DNA of 16,713 bases from an uncultured Eubacteriaceae bacterium (GTDB lineage Bacteria > Bacillota > Clostridia > Eubacteriales > UBA1433): positions 1-16,713 of the forward strand of contig CALFLU010000073.1 in the NCBI GenBank assembly GCA_937880125.1, given 5' to 3'. Positions 7,498 through 14,651 of the stretch are shown here, piece by piece (positions within the stretch are counted from its first letter, which is position 1; each line of letters begins with the position of its first letter). The position numbers and the translations under genes were made by a program. The notes under the pieces are model-generated. The model was not told the origin of the DNA, ran no database searches, and worked only from the letters and a program-made list of their open reading frames with translations.

Positions 7498-7720
7498 TTT
7501 TGTTGTAATCGAGTTGCAACGAACTTGTAACATATTTCCCGCAATTACCCTTAACACATTCTTAATAACAATCCCGCTTTTTCTTCCCCATTCAGAGAGA
7601 ACAAACCCCTGCAAAACACCGATATGACGGCGCAGGTACGTGCTGAAAAAGATTACAGGTTGTCATAGTTGCCCTGGATGGCATCAAATGCCGTTGGATA
7701 ATCCTCTTCTTTGACGAAGA
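7084..7720 (+). repeat. 637-bp direct repeat, copy 1 (partner at 14083-14719)
   Basis: It contains the last 137 codons of the intact DUF1624 gene, the 155-base spacer and the last 22 codons plus stop of the DUF2007 gene. It aligns to 14083-14719 at a constant offset of 6999, with no net indel. Read by eye, two bases differ at 7093-7094, then 7095-7554 is identical. About 17 substitutions follow between 7555 and 7720. I saw no terminal inverted repeats or target-site duplication at the ends. Confidence 0.95.
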
Positions 7721-7904
7721 TATCGGCGTCAAACATAGAACTTCCCATTAAAATGCGGATAAACGATCCGCTCAGGGCATCTCGAATATAGATGTGAATG
7801 TCAAAGGAAGCCAAAAGAGACTGAATAATGTCCAACTCCATTTGATTATTGACTGTGGTTAAATATTTTGCACCCTCGATGAGGATTTCTTTTTTACGCG
7901 CCAT
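7653..7904 (-). CDS. DUF2007-family small protein (putative signal-transducing)
   Basis: An 83-residue protein resembling the DUF2007 family, small alpha/beta proteins of unknown role annotated as putative prokaryotic signal transducers. Family-like features are LTTVNNQMELDIIQSLLASFDI (a helix that often begins with residues near Asn/Ser-x-x-Glu) and the final VKEEDYPTAFDAI strand-helix, plus a variable centre (RDALSGSFIRILMGSSM). A weak ribosome site (AGAAGGG, about 7914-7920) precedes the ATG. It is the last gene after purA and rsmI, 87 bases beyond rsmI with no obvious terminator between, so co-transcription is likely. Its final 68 bases lie in the direct repeat. The family assignment is by pattern only. 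Confidence 0.65.
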   Translation of the reverse strand: MARKKEILIEGAKYLTTVNNQMELDIIQSLLASFDIHIYIRDALSGSFIRILMGSSMFDADIFVKEEDYPTAFDAIQGNYDNL

Positions 7905-7991
7905 GACAAAATTTCCCTTCTGATATCCGTAAAAATTTTATAAAAAACGCCTTTGTTTTCATGGTGTGTTTTTGTCGCATGATAAAGGTAA

Positions 7992-8825
7992 CTATTCTTT
8001 TGTCAGCAGATTGTAGAGTGCTTTTCGCTCAAGGGCATATTGGCGGCAAACTTCTTTGATGGCTTCGTTTTTCGCCATGCCACGGTGCACCTTTTGCAGC
8101 ACCAGCTCCTTGGCTTGCGGCAAGGTTATCTGTTCTTGCATTTGCGGTGCACCCTGCAAAACCAGTACAATTTCACCCTTTAGGGGTTTGTTTTCGTAAT
8201 GTGCGATGATTTCGGCTGCCGTGCCGCGCACAATTTCTTCATGAAGTTTCGTCAATTCACGGCAAAGACAAAGACGCCGCAGGGGCATGAGGCGCTCTAT
8301 GAGCGCCAAACTGTCAAGAAGTCGGTGGGGGGATTCATAAAACACGGCAGTGTGAGTGCCGGTGCTGATTTGCTGCAGCAGCGCAAGTTTTTCGGACTTT
8401 TTTTTGGGTAAAAACCCATAAAAAGAAAAGGGCGCCGTGCTAAAACCCGACAACACCAAGGCGGTGGGCATGGCGCTGGCGCCGGGTATGGCCACAAGGT
8501 CGATGCCTTCTTCAATACAGGCTTTGATCAGGTCTTCGCCGGGATCGCATATGCCGGGCGTGCCCGCATCGGATATGAGCGCCACGGTGCTTCCCTGTTG
8601 CATCAGATTCAATAAATACGCGCGTTTTTGTGTTTCGTTAAACTTGTGTAGGCTAACCATTTTGGTGTCAATATCATAGGTTTTGAGGAGTTTTCCGCTG
8701 TGCCTGGTGTCTTCGGCGGCAATGTAGTCTGCCTCGCGCAAAGTTTCAATGGCGCGCAAAGAAATATCCTTTAAATTGCCGATCGGCGTGGAGACAATCA
8801 TCAAACGACCTGTTTTTTCACTCAT
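7992..8825 (-). CDS. rsmI: 16S rRNA (cytidine(1402)-2'-O)-methyltransferase RsmI
   Basis: RsmI methylates the ribose of C1402 in 16S rRNA, in the decoding centre, using S-adenosylmethionine. The 277-residue protein has the tetrapyrrole-methylase fold, with VSTPIGNLKDISLRA at the start, then AAEDTRHSGKLL, ALISDAGTPGICDPG (SAM-binding loop), AIPGASAMPTALVLSG, and a C-terminal helical part. ATG 8825 is preferred to an in-frame ATG 42 bases upstream, because GAAGG lies seven to eight bases before it and the family begins just before MIVSTPIGNL. It lies 65 bases after purA and before DUF2007, all on the - strand. Confidence 0.95.
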   Translation of the reverse strand: MSEKTGRLMIVSTPIGNLKDISLRAIETLREADYIAAEDTRHSGKLLKTYDIDTKMVSLHKFNETQKRAYLLNLMQQGSTVALISDAGTPGICDPGEDLIKACIEEGIDLVAIPGASAMPTALVLSGFSTAPFSFYGFLPKKKSEKLALLQQISTGTHTAVFYESPHRLLDSLALIERLMPLRRLCLCRELTKLHEEIVRGTAAEIIAHYENKPLKGEIVLVLQGAPQMQEQITLPQAKELVLQKVHRGMAKNEAIKEVCRQYALERKALYNLLTKE

Positions 8826-8890
8826 AGCCAACCTTCTTTGCAAAAATGTCGCCTGCAGTGCGCGCAAAAACGTAATAATGACAAAAAATG

Positions 8891-10171
8891 TTACAGTATC
8901 GGATCAATTATAATGGTGCTGTCACGTTGCGGGCCCACGGAAACAATCGAAATCGGCACTTGCAGCAATTCTTCAAGTCGTTTGACATACTTTTGTGCGT
9001 TGACGGGCAATTCTTCGAATGTTTTGATATCGGAGATGTCTTCGTCCCAGCCGTCAAAGGTTTCGTAGACGGCCTTGCATTGTGCCAGTTGTGTCAAAGA
9101 TGCGGGATAGTAATCGATTGCAGCTCCTTCCCATTCATAGTGAGTACAGATTTGTATGGTTTTGAGTCCTCTGAGTGTATCCAGTTTTGTAAGAGCGATA
9201 TGAGTTAGGCCGTTTAAGCGGACCGCATATTTGACCACAGCGGCGTCAAACCATCCGCATCGTCGTGCCCGACCGGTGGTAGTGCCGAATTCGTGTCCTT
9301 GTTGACGCAGATATTCACCGGTTTCATCGGTGAGCTCCGTGGGAAAAGGTCCCTCACCCACACGTGTGGTGTAGGCTTTGGTGATACCCAAAATATAGTC
9401 GATGGCCTTGGGTGAGACACCTGCGCCCAGTGTGGCTCCGCCGGAAATGGGATGAGAAGACGTAACATAGGGATAAGTGCCGAAATCAATGTCCAGCATG
9501 GCGCCTTGTGCGCCTTCAAACACGATGTTTTTGCCTTGCTTAAGCAAAGCGTCAAGGGCGGTGGAAACGTCGCAAACATAGGGTTTTAACACCTCTGCAT
9601 CTGCCAGCAGTTGCGTATAAATTTCCTTTGCGTCAATGGGCGCACGATGATAGATTTTTGTCAGAAGCAAGTTGATATAGGCAACGTTGGTGTTGACTTT
9701 TTCTTCCAGTAACGCAGGCTCATATAAGTCGCAAACGCGAATGCCGTTTCGGTTGACCTTGTCTGCATAGGCAGGACCGATGCCCTTTTTTGTCGTGCCG
9801 ATTTTGTTTTCATCCAGCCGAATTTCGTTGAGCTCGTCAATGAGTTTATGGTAAGGTGCAATAATGTGTGCTCGGTTGCTGATGTAGAGATATTCCGCGT
9901 GCAGACCGCCCTTTTTCATCGTCTCAATTTCGGCAATCAATGCCGAGGGATCAATGACCATGCCATTGGCGATATACGAAGGCGTTGCACAAATAATACC
10001 CGAAGGAATCATGTGAAACTTGTAGGTGTTTTCGCCCACAATGACCGTGTGCCCTGCGTTGTTGCCCCCTTGAAAGCGCACGACCGCATCGGCCTTCTCC
10101 GCATAAAAATCCGTTATTTTGCCTTTTCCTTCGTCGCCCCATTGGGTTCCGACAATAACCAAAGTACTCAT
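8891..10171 (-). CDS. purA: Adenylosuccinate synthetase
   Basis: PurA joins IMP and aspartate using GTP to give adenylosuccinate, the first committed step from IMP to AMP. The 426 residues match the bacterial length. Visible are the GTP loop GTQWGDEGKGK (residues 8-18, catalytic Asp13), GNNAGHTV with catalytic His41, GTTKKGIGPAYADK, GATLGAGV, GTTTGRARRCGWFD and LTKLDTLRG. The ribosome site AGAAGGTGG precedes the ATG. It has its own promoter (10218-10246) downstream of the dnaB terminator, so it is not simply a read-through gene of dnaB. It heads the purA-rsmI-DUF2007 unit. I saw no PurR box or purine riboswitch in the 149-base leader. Confidence 0.97.
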   Translation of the reverse strand: MSTLVIVGTQWGDEGKGKITDFYAEKADAVVRFQGGNNAGHTVIVGENTYKFHMIPSGIICATPSYIANGMVIDPSALIAEIETMKKGGLHAEYLYISNRAHIIAPYHKLIDELNEIRLDENKIGTTKKGIGPAYADKVNRNGIRVCDLYEPALLEEKVNTNVAYINLLLTKIYHRAPIDAKEIYTQLLADAEVLKPYVCDVSTALDALLKQGKNIVFEGAQGAMLDIDFGTYPYVTSSHPISGGATLGAGVSPKAIDYILGITKAYTTRVGEGPFPTELTDETGEYLRQQGHEFGTTTGRARRCGWFDAAVVKYAVRLNGLTHIALTKLDTLRGLKTIQICTHYEWEGAAIDYYPASLTQLAQCKAVYETFDGWDEDISDIKTFEELPVNAQKYVKRLEELLQVPISIVSVGPQRDSTIIIDPIL

Positions 10172-10217
10172 AAATTAGCCACCTTCTTTTAATTCGTTCA
10201 AATTTGCAATACACTAT

Positions 10218-10246
10218 ATTATAGCAAGAATCAAAGCGCTAAGCAA
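10218..10246 (-). promoter_or_regulatory. Promoter of purA-rsmI-DUF2007
   Basis: On the - strand TTGCTT (-35, 10241-10246) is followed after 17 bases by TATAAT (-10, 10218-10223) with a TGn extension (TGCTATAAT). It lies about 47 bases upstream of the purA start. Confidence 0.7.
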
Positions 10247-10271
10247 TGCTATTGCGCAAGGATTTTCAAAC

Positions 10272-10303
10272 AAAAAAACACACAGCCGTGTGTCTGTGTG
10301 TTT
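10272..10303 (-). terminator. Rho-independent terminator after dnaB
   Basis: On the - strand AAACACACAG (complement of 10294-10303) pairs with CTGTGTGTTT (complement of 10276-10285) around an eight-base loop and runs into seven T (complement of 10272-10278). It begins 18 bases after the dnaB stop and separates rplI-dnaB from purA. Confidence 0.85.
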
Positions 10304-10320
10304 TGCAATCAACAAAAATG

Positions 10321-11652
10321 TTATTCGTCATCGTCGTCGTACAAAGCGGCATTATGAAACGTGGTAATATCCTCCTGAAAAACGAGATCAATCTCGCCGG
10401 TGGGTCCGTTTCGATGCTTGGCGATGCTGAGCACCACTTTGTTTGAAGAGGGATCTTGGGTTTCGCGTTTGTATAGAAACATAACAATATCCGCATCTTG
10501 CTCAATGGCGCCCGATTCTCGCAAATCCGAAATCAGCGGGCGGTTGTCCGTGCGCTTTTCGGGGGAGCGGTTGAGCTGTGAGAGGGTGATGACGGGAATG
10601 GCCAACTCCTTGGCAAGCAGCTTTAAGTCTCGGGAGATTTGCGAAATTTCTTGTTGTCTGTTTTCGATGCGACCCACGCTGCGAATGAGTTGCAAATAGT
10701 CGATCAAAATCAAATCAAGTCCTGTTTGCGCCTGCAGGCGTTTGCACTTGGCGCGTATTTCCGGCACGGTGATGCCGGGGGTATCGTCGATATATAAGCT
10801 GGCGGACAATATTTTTTCCCAGGCTTCATAAAGCTTGCGCCAGTCGGCCACGTCCCCTGCACGCAGGGAGGTGTTGCTGATATTGGCTTCAGAGGCAATG
10901 ATGCGCATGGTCAGTTGCTCCAGGGGCATCTCCAGACTAAAGACAGCTACTTTTTTCTTTTCGCGAATGGCCGCATGTTGGCAAATATTGATGCCCAGTG
11001 AAGTTTTGCCCATGCCCGGACGACCTGCCAATATCACCAAGTCCGAATTTTGCAGCCCCGAGGTTTTTTTGTCCAAATCAATGTATCCCGTGGGGATACC
11101 CGAAATGCGCGACGGATTGGCTGTGGCTTCCTGCAGCTTAAGCAGGGCGGCGCGCAGCGCGGTTTCAAAATCCACCAACCCCCGTCTGTCCTTTGTGGAA
11201 ACAATATCCAAAATATCTTTTTCTGCCTGCATAATCAATTCGCGGGCTTCGTTTTTGCCGGCGTAGCTGTCGTCGATGACCGTGCCGAGCTTGGCGATGA
11301 GTTGGCGCAACATAGACTTATCCTTGACGATAATGCAATATTGCTCCATGTTTTCGGCCGAGGAAAGCACTTCCACCATGCTGGTTAAAAACTGAATGCC
11401 ACCCAAAGCGTCCAAAGAGCCCTGGTTGCGCAGTCTGTCCGAAAGCGTGATGATATCGATGGGCAGATTTTTTGTATACAAATGAAGCATGGCCTGATAG
11501 ACAATGCGGTATTGGTCGTTATAAAAATCTTCGGGCTCAATCAAAGCGGCGGCGGTTGTCATGGTTTGGTTGTCAAACAATATGCAGCCCAAAATGCTTT
11601 GCTCGGCCTCTAAGTTATAAGGAAGAACTTTTTTCTGATCCGAAAAGGACAT
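10321..11652 (-). CDS. dnaB: Replicative DNA helicase DnaB (DnaC in Bacillus nomenclature)
   Basis: This is the hexameric 5'-3' helicase that drives the replication fork. The 443-residue protein has the N-terminal primase-interacting domain (LPYNLEAEQSILGCILFD), a linker, and the RecA-like motor with Walker A AGRPGMGKTS (residues about 209-218), FSLEMPLEQL, Walker B LDLILIDYLQLI, SQLNRSPEKR and DLRESGAIEQDADIV. It ends in a run of acidic residues (YDDDDE). No intein is present. GCAGGAG precedes the ATG. It starts 12 bases after rplI and shares its promoter at 12150-12178. A terminator follows. Confidence 0.97.
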   Translation of the reverse strand: MSFSDQKKVLPYNLEAEQSILGCILFDNQTMTTAAALIEPEDFYNDQYRIVYQAMLHLYTKNLPIDIITLSDRLRNQGSLDALGGIQFLTSMVEVLSSAENMEQYCIIVKDKSMLRQLIAKLGTVIDDSYAGKNEARELIMQAEKDILDIVSTKDRRGLVDFETALRAALLKLQEATANPSRISGIPTGYIDLDKKTSGLQNSDLVILAGRPGMGKTSLGINICQHAAIREKKKVAVFSLEMPLEQLTMRIIASEANISNTSLRAGDVADWRKLYEAWEKILSASLYIDDTPGITVPEIRAKCKRLQAQTGLDLILIDYLQLIRSVGRIENRQQEISQISRDLKLLAKELAIPVITLSQLNRSPEKRTDNRPLISDLRESGAIEQDADIVMFLYKRETQDPSSNKVVLSIAKHRNGPTGEIDLVFQEDITTFHNAALYDDDDE

Positions 11653-11664
11653 GTTTTCTCCTGC

Positions 11665-12111
11665 CTATAATGCGCTGATAATAATTTTTACGGTTGCGGT
11701 AATGTCTGCATGCAGCTTGATGGAGATTTGCTTCTCTCCCTTTTCTTTGATGTTTTCACTTAACTCGATCTTGCGTTTATCAATCTCGATGCCGCACTGT
11801 CTGCCGATTTCTTCTGCGATTTCCTTAGACGTTACACTGCCAAACAATCGCTCTCCGCTGCCGGCTTTGACTTTGAGTTCAAAGGATTTGCCGTTGATTT
11901 GTTCATAGATATCTTGGGCAGCCTGTTTTTCTTTTTCTTTTTGTATCCTGCGCTCTTCGGCTTTCTCTTCCAAAACAGCCATGTTTTCTTCATTGGCCTT
12001 TACGGCAAGTTGTTTGGGAAAAAGAAAGTTTGTCGCATAACCGTCTTTTGCGTTGACTACTTCGCCTTCACGCCCCAGCCCTTTGACATCTTGTAAAAGA
12101 ATTACTTTCAT
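11665..12111 (-). CDS. rplI: Ribosomal protein bL9
   Basis: bL9 is a large-subunit protein with two globular domains joined by a long helix, and it contacts 23S rRNA near L1. The 148 residues start MKVILLQDVKGLGREGEVV and continue with KDGYATNFLFPKQLA, the family signature. A charged helix follows (EEKAEERRIQKEKEKQAAQ), then the C-terminal domain (GERLFGSVTSKEIAEEI). The ATG at 12111 is chosen because GAGGTG lies seven bases upstream; an upstream in-frame ATG would add seven unconserved residues. It lies 12 bases before dnaB, the common Firmicutes pairing. The gdpP/yybT-type gene often found just upstream is absent. Confidence 0.97.
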   Translation of the reverse strand: MKVILLQDVKGLGREGEVVNAKDGYATNFLFPKQLAVKANEENMAVLEEKAEERRIQKEKEKQAAQDIYEQINGKSFELKVKAGSGERLFGSVTSKEIAEEIGRQCGIEIDKRKIELSENIKEKGEKQISIKLHADITATVKIIISAL

Positions 12112-12149
12112 TTTTATCACCTCGTGAAGCATTTGTTGAGAGTTGTTCT

Positions 12150-12178
12150 ATTATACTACATCCAAAGAAGGCTATCAA
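12150..12178 (-). promoter_or_regulatory. Promoter of rplI-dnaB
   Basis: TTGATA (-35, 12173-12178) and TATAAT (-10, 12150-12155) are exactly 17 bases apart on the - strand, a near-consensus housekeeping promoter about 38 bases upstream of the rplI start. Confidence 0.8.
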
Positions 12179-12187
12179 GAAATTCAA

Positions 12188-12236
12188 AAAATATTCTTTC
12201 CCGAAATAAAAGACAAAATATTCCCCGGGAAATATA
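12188..12236. promoter_or_regulatory. Paired AT-rich motifs between the rplI and GNAT promoters
   Basis: Two similar elements, AAAATATTCTTTCCCGAAATA (12188) without its last base and AAAATATTCCCCGGGAAATA (12215), occur 27 bp apart in direct orientation. The second lies within a near-palindrome at 12218-12235 (16 of 18 positions symmetric). They sit upstream of both divergent promoters, so they could be a regulator site. Unproven. Confidence 0.3.
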
Positions 12237-12256
12237 GGGTAATCAGCAGCGGTTTG

Positions 12257-12265
12257 TGCTATACT
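12257..12265 (+). promoter_or_regulatory. Extended -10 promoter of the GNAT gene
   Basis: TGCTATACT (TGn plus TATACT at 12260-12265) lies 28 bases before the GNAT start. No good -35 is seen; the near-palindrome at 12218-12235 lies just upstream of the place where one would be. Confidence 0.5.
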
Positions 12266-12293
12266 GAAAAAAGAAAAAGAGGAGGGCAACAGC

Positions 12294-12848
12294 ATGCGCC
12301 ATCAAGGAACCAAGCCACTGACAACGCCGCGGCTGTATTTGCGCAGATTTGTGCTTAAAGATGCAGAGGACATGTTTCGCAATTGGGCAAGCAGTCCCGA
12401 GGTAACACGCTTTCTTACCTGGCATCCTCATGCGAGCGTCGAAGAGAGCCGCGAGATTTTGCGACAGTGGGTTGACGATTATGCCCGGAACGAGACCTAT
12501 CGCTGGGCGATGGTCTTCAAAGAAACAAATCAAGCAATCGGCAGCATTGATGTGGTGGCGGCGCGGGATGTTTTTTTGACTGCGGAGGTGGGATACTGTA
12601 TGGGGCAAGCCTATTGGCGCCGGGGACTGATGAGCGAGGCGCTGCGAGCGGTGATAGACTATTTGTGCAAAGAAATCGGCTATCATCGCATTGAAGCGAT
12701 GTATGATGCGAGCAACATCGCCTCCGGCAAGGTAATGCAAAAGTGCGGCATGAAACACGAAGGCATCAAACGGCAGGGTGCGTTGCGCAAAGACGGAACC
12801 TATGCAGACATGCACCTGCGTGCCGTTTTATCTTGCGAGTTGCCTTAG
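12294..12848 (+). CDS. GNAT-family N-acetyltransferase (RimJ/RimL-like)
   Basis: A 184-residue acetyl-CoA-dependent acyltransferase of the RimJ/RimL group, which usually modifies protein N-termini or small amines. It begins TTPRLYLRRFVLKDAEDMFRN, typical of the group. It has a central IGSIDVV strand, then EVGYCMGQAYWRRGLMSEAL, the acetyl-CoA pyrophosphate-binding turn (Q/R-x-x-G-x-G/A), and near the end NIASGKVMQKCGMKHEG, the usual SxxVxxKxGF-like motif. GAGGAGG lies eight bases before the ATG. It is the only + strand gene within the housekeeping block and splits rpsR from rplI. It has its own promoter and shares a convergent terminator with rpsR. The neighbours tempt one to think of ribosomal-protein acetylation, but the sequence does not show the substrate. 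Confidence 0.85.
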   Translation: MRHQGTKPLTTPRLYLRRFVLKDAEDMFRNWASSPEVTRFLTWHPHASVEESREILRQWVDDYARNETYRWAMVFKETNQAIGSIDVVAARDVFLTAEVGYCMGQAYWRRGLMSEALRAVIDYLCKEIGYHRIEAMYDASNIASGKVMQKCGMKHEGIKRQGALRKDGTYADMHLRAVLSCELP

Positions 12849-12896
12849 TTTCATTGGCGGACAAAGCCATGCAACCCCCTTTGGCGCAGCGTCAAA

Positions 12897-12932
12897 TAAA
12901 AAAGCCACGGCAGCATAGGCGCCATGGCTTTT
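12897..12932. terminator. Bidirectional terminator between the GNAT gene and rpsR
   Basis: AAAAGCCACGG (12900-12910) and CCATGGCTTTT (12922-12932) pair over 11 positions with one non-Watson-Crick pair. T-rich sequence follows on both strands. It serves the rpsF-ssb-rpsR operon on the - strand and the GNAT gene on the + strand. Confidence 0.8.
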
Positions 12933-12938
12933 GTTTGT

Positions 12939-13166
12939 TTAGTCGCTCGAAAACGGCAGAAGGGCAATGTTACGTGCAAGCTTGATAGCGGAAGTCAGCT
13001 GTCTTTGGTGCTTGGCACAGGTGCCTTTCACACGGCGGGGAAGAATTTTTCCTCGCTCCGTGATATGTCTTTTCAGGACATCTACTTGTTTATAATCGAT
13101 ATGTTCTACTTTGCCTTCGCAAAATTCGCAAACTTTTTTTCTTCTTCTGAAAGGTGGTTTTCCCAT
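12939..13166 (-). CDS. rpsR: Ribosomal protein bS18 (zinc-ribbon form)
   Basis: bS18 is a small-subunit platform protein that binds with bS6. The 75 residues include the family core IDYKQVDVLKRHITERGKILPRR and HQRQLTSAIKLARNIALLPF. Cys13, Cys16, Cys50 and His53 form C-x2-C ... C-x2-H, so this is the zinc-binding (C+) form rather than the cysteine-free form. Organisms with both forms often repress the C- form through Zur, but no second copy is visible here. AAAGGAGTG precedes the ATG. It is the last gene of the rpsF-ssb-rpsR operon, 31 bases after ssb. Confidence 0.97.
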   Translation of the reverse strand: MGKPPFRRRKKVCEFCEGKVEHIDYKQVDVLKRHITERGKILPRRVKGTCAKHQRQLTSAIKLARNIALLPFSSD

Positions 13167-13197
13167 CTTTTCTCACTCCTTTCTTGGATATCAGTGA

Positions 13198-13629
13198 TTA
13201 AAACGGCAAATCGTCGTCGTCGATGGGGCTAAAGCCGTCAACGGGAATGCCGAAGTTTTCGGATTGTTTTTCATACATGGCAGGCTCTGCGCTGCGATCA
13301 GCCGAAGCACCTTTTTTCTCCAAAAAAGCAATTTCGTCGGCAACCACGTCAGTGGTGTATCTTCTCGTGCCGTCTTTGGCTTCGTAGGAGCTGGTTTGGA
13401 TTCGGCCTGTGACTGCAATCAAGCTGCCTTTGTGCAGGCTGCTGGAGATGAGCTCAGCCAGTCGCCGCCATGCCGTGATATTAATGAAGTCGGCGTCATA
13501 GCCGCCCTCTTTATTTTTGAAGTTTCTGTTCACGGCCAGCGAAAAGCTCGCCACGGGCGTGTTGCCTGCCGTGTAACGAATTTCGGGATCACGGGTTAAT
13601 CTTCCGATGAGTACTACTTTGTTCAACAT
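13198..13629 (-). CDS. ssb: Single-stranded DNA-binding protein SSB
   Basis: SSB coats single-stranded DNA during replication, repair and recombination. It has 143 residues. The OB fold is MLNKVVLIGRLTRDPEIRYT ... FSLAVNRNF ... DADFINITAWRRLAE ... GSLIAVTGRIQTSSYEAKDG. A flexible tail follows and ends in the acidic tip DDDDLPF (residues 137-143), which recruits partner proteins. AGAGGTC precedes the ATG. It lies between rpsF and rpsR, the usual bacterial order, 16 bases after rpsF. Confidence 0.97.
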   Translation of the reverse strand: MLNKVVLIGRLTRDPEIRYTAGNTPVASFSLAVNRNFKNKEGGYDADFINITAWRRLAELISSSLHKGSLIAVTGRIQTSSYEAKDGTRRYTTDVVADEIAFLEKKGASADRSAEPAMYEKQSENFGIPVDGFSPIDDDDLPF

Positions 13630-13645
13630 GAGTCAGACCTCTTTT

Positions 13646-13936
13646 CTAGGATACTTTTTCGACAATGATGTGTCTGAAAATATCTTCGGTAATGCCGTAA
13701 ACACGTGTTAATTCCTGCAAAATGTCTGCATTGGCAGTAAAGTTAATCAACACATAATAGCCTTCGTTATACTTCTTGGCTACCTCATAGGCCAGGCGTT
13801 TTTTTCCCCATTCGTTCACTTCGGTCACTTCACCACCACCCTTGGTAATGATTTCGCTGACACGAGCGATGCATTCCTTGATGCGTTCTTCTTCGGAATT
13901 CGGGGTCAAAACAAAGATCGTTTCATAAGCTTTCAT
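13646..13936 (-). CDS. rpsF: Ribosomal protein bS6
   Basis: bS6 is a small-subunit protein that pairs with bS18. The 96 residues start MKAYETIFVLTPNSEEERIKE and contain EVTEVNEWGKKRLAYEVAKKYNEGYYVLINFTA, the family core. AAGGAGGTG lies six bases before the ATG, a near-perfect ribosome site. It is the first gene of rpsF-ssb-rpsR, with the promoter at 13997-14025. A truncated duplicate of other genes begins only about 150 bases upstream of its start. Confidence 0.97.
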   Translation of the reverse strand: MKAYETIFVLTPNSEEERIKECIARVSEIITKGGGEVTEVNEWGKKRLAYEVAKKYNEGYYVLINFTANADILQELTRVYGITEDIFRHIIVEKVS

Positions 13937-13996
13937 TTGTTCACCTCCTTGTGGACTAATGGCCCTGCTTTGTACAGAGCAAGGATACGAAAATTA

Positions 13997-14025
13997 ATTA
14001 TACTGAAAAGAACTGAAAAAATCAA
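13997..14025 (-). promoter_or_regulatory. Promoter of rpsF-ssb-rpsR
   Basis: TTGATT (-35, 14020-14025) and TATAAT (-10, 13997-14002) are 17 bases apart on the - strand. The leader of about 55 bases could carry the S6:S18 autoregulatory RNA known upstream of rpsF in many bacteria. I see a CTTTG/CAAAG-bounded element (GCAAGG...CCTTGC-like bases around 13950-13985), but I did not confirm the structure. Confidence 0.7.
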
Positions 14026-14082
14026 CATAATAATAAAAAAATCAAAGGATATGCAGGTGTTTGCGGACAAAGAGACCATTGA

Positions 14083-14496
14083 CTCACCTACAAAGCGGCG
14101 TTCCCGGCGCTGAAGAAAATCCCGCCACCCATAGGCATAATACTCAGCCTGCTGCTGTTTGTGCTCACCTACCGCATCTTTCACGGCACCATCGGACTGG
14201 GAGACAGCCTGCGTATAGCCCTGCCCGAAAGCTGGTATAGCAAAGGATATTTGTTCCCATTGGGCTTTGGCGTAGAAGGCTATTTCTCCTCAGACTACTA
14301 CCCCGTAATGCCCTGGATGTTTTTGTTCGGCTTTGGCTTCTACTTAGGAAACTACATCACCTGCGAAAAACTCCCTGCCTTTTTCTGTAGGGAGCATAAT
14401 CAATTCTTAGGAATGATAGGTAAAAAAACGCTGATGATCTATTTGTTACATCAGCCGATATTGTATACAATTGTATGGCTTATCTCGAAGGTGTAA
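14083..14496 (+). pseudogene. Truncated DUF1624 gene fragment (3' half)
   Basis: It encodes the last 137 residues of the membrane protein at 6748-7497, with one change (Gly to Lys at the fourth codon; GGA to AAA) in an otherwise identical reading. A TGA (14080-14082) is in frame immediately before the junction, and no ribosome site or promoter is seen. A GTG at 14161 opens 111 codons, but its position inside a membrane segment and lack of a ribosome site argue against expression. The frame has not decayed, which points to recent origin or recent gene conversion. Confidence 0.85.
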
Positions 14497-14651
14497 TTTT
14501 GTTGTAATCGAGTTGCAACGAACTTGTAACATATTTCCCGCAATTACCCTTAATATATTCTTAATCAATATCCCGCTTTTTCTTCACCGCTCAGAGAGAA
14601 CAAATCCCTACAAAACACCGATATAGCGGCGCAAATACGTGCTGAAAAAGA

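Noticed and set aside
7498..7652. Small RNA gene in the spacer shared by both repeat copies
   Set aside because: The possible stem (CCTGC/GCAGG near 7607-7635) is lost in copy 2 without compensating changes, and there is no promoter or terminator signature.
14161..14496. 111-codon frame with a GTG start in repeat copy 2, as a functional short membrane protein
   Set aside because: It is the exact 3' part of the intact gene at 6748-7497, starts inside a membrane segment, and has no ribosome site, promoter or N-terminal Asp-x-x-Arg-Gly signature.
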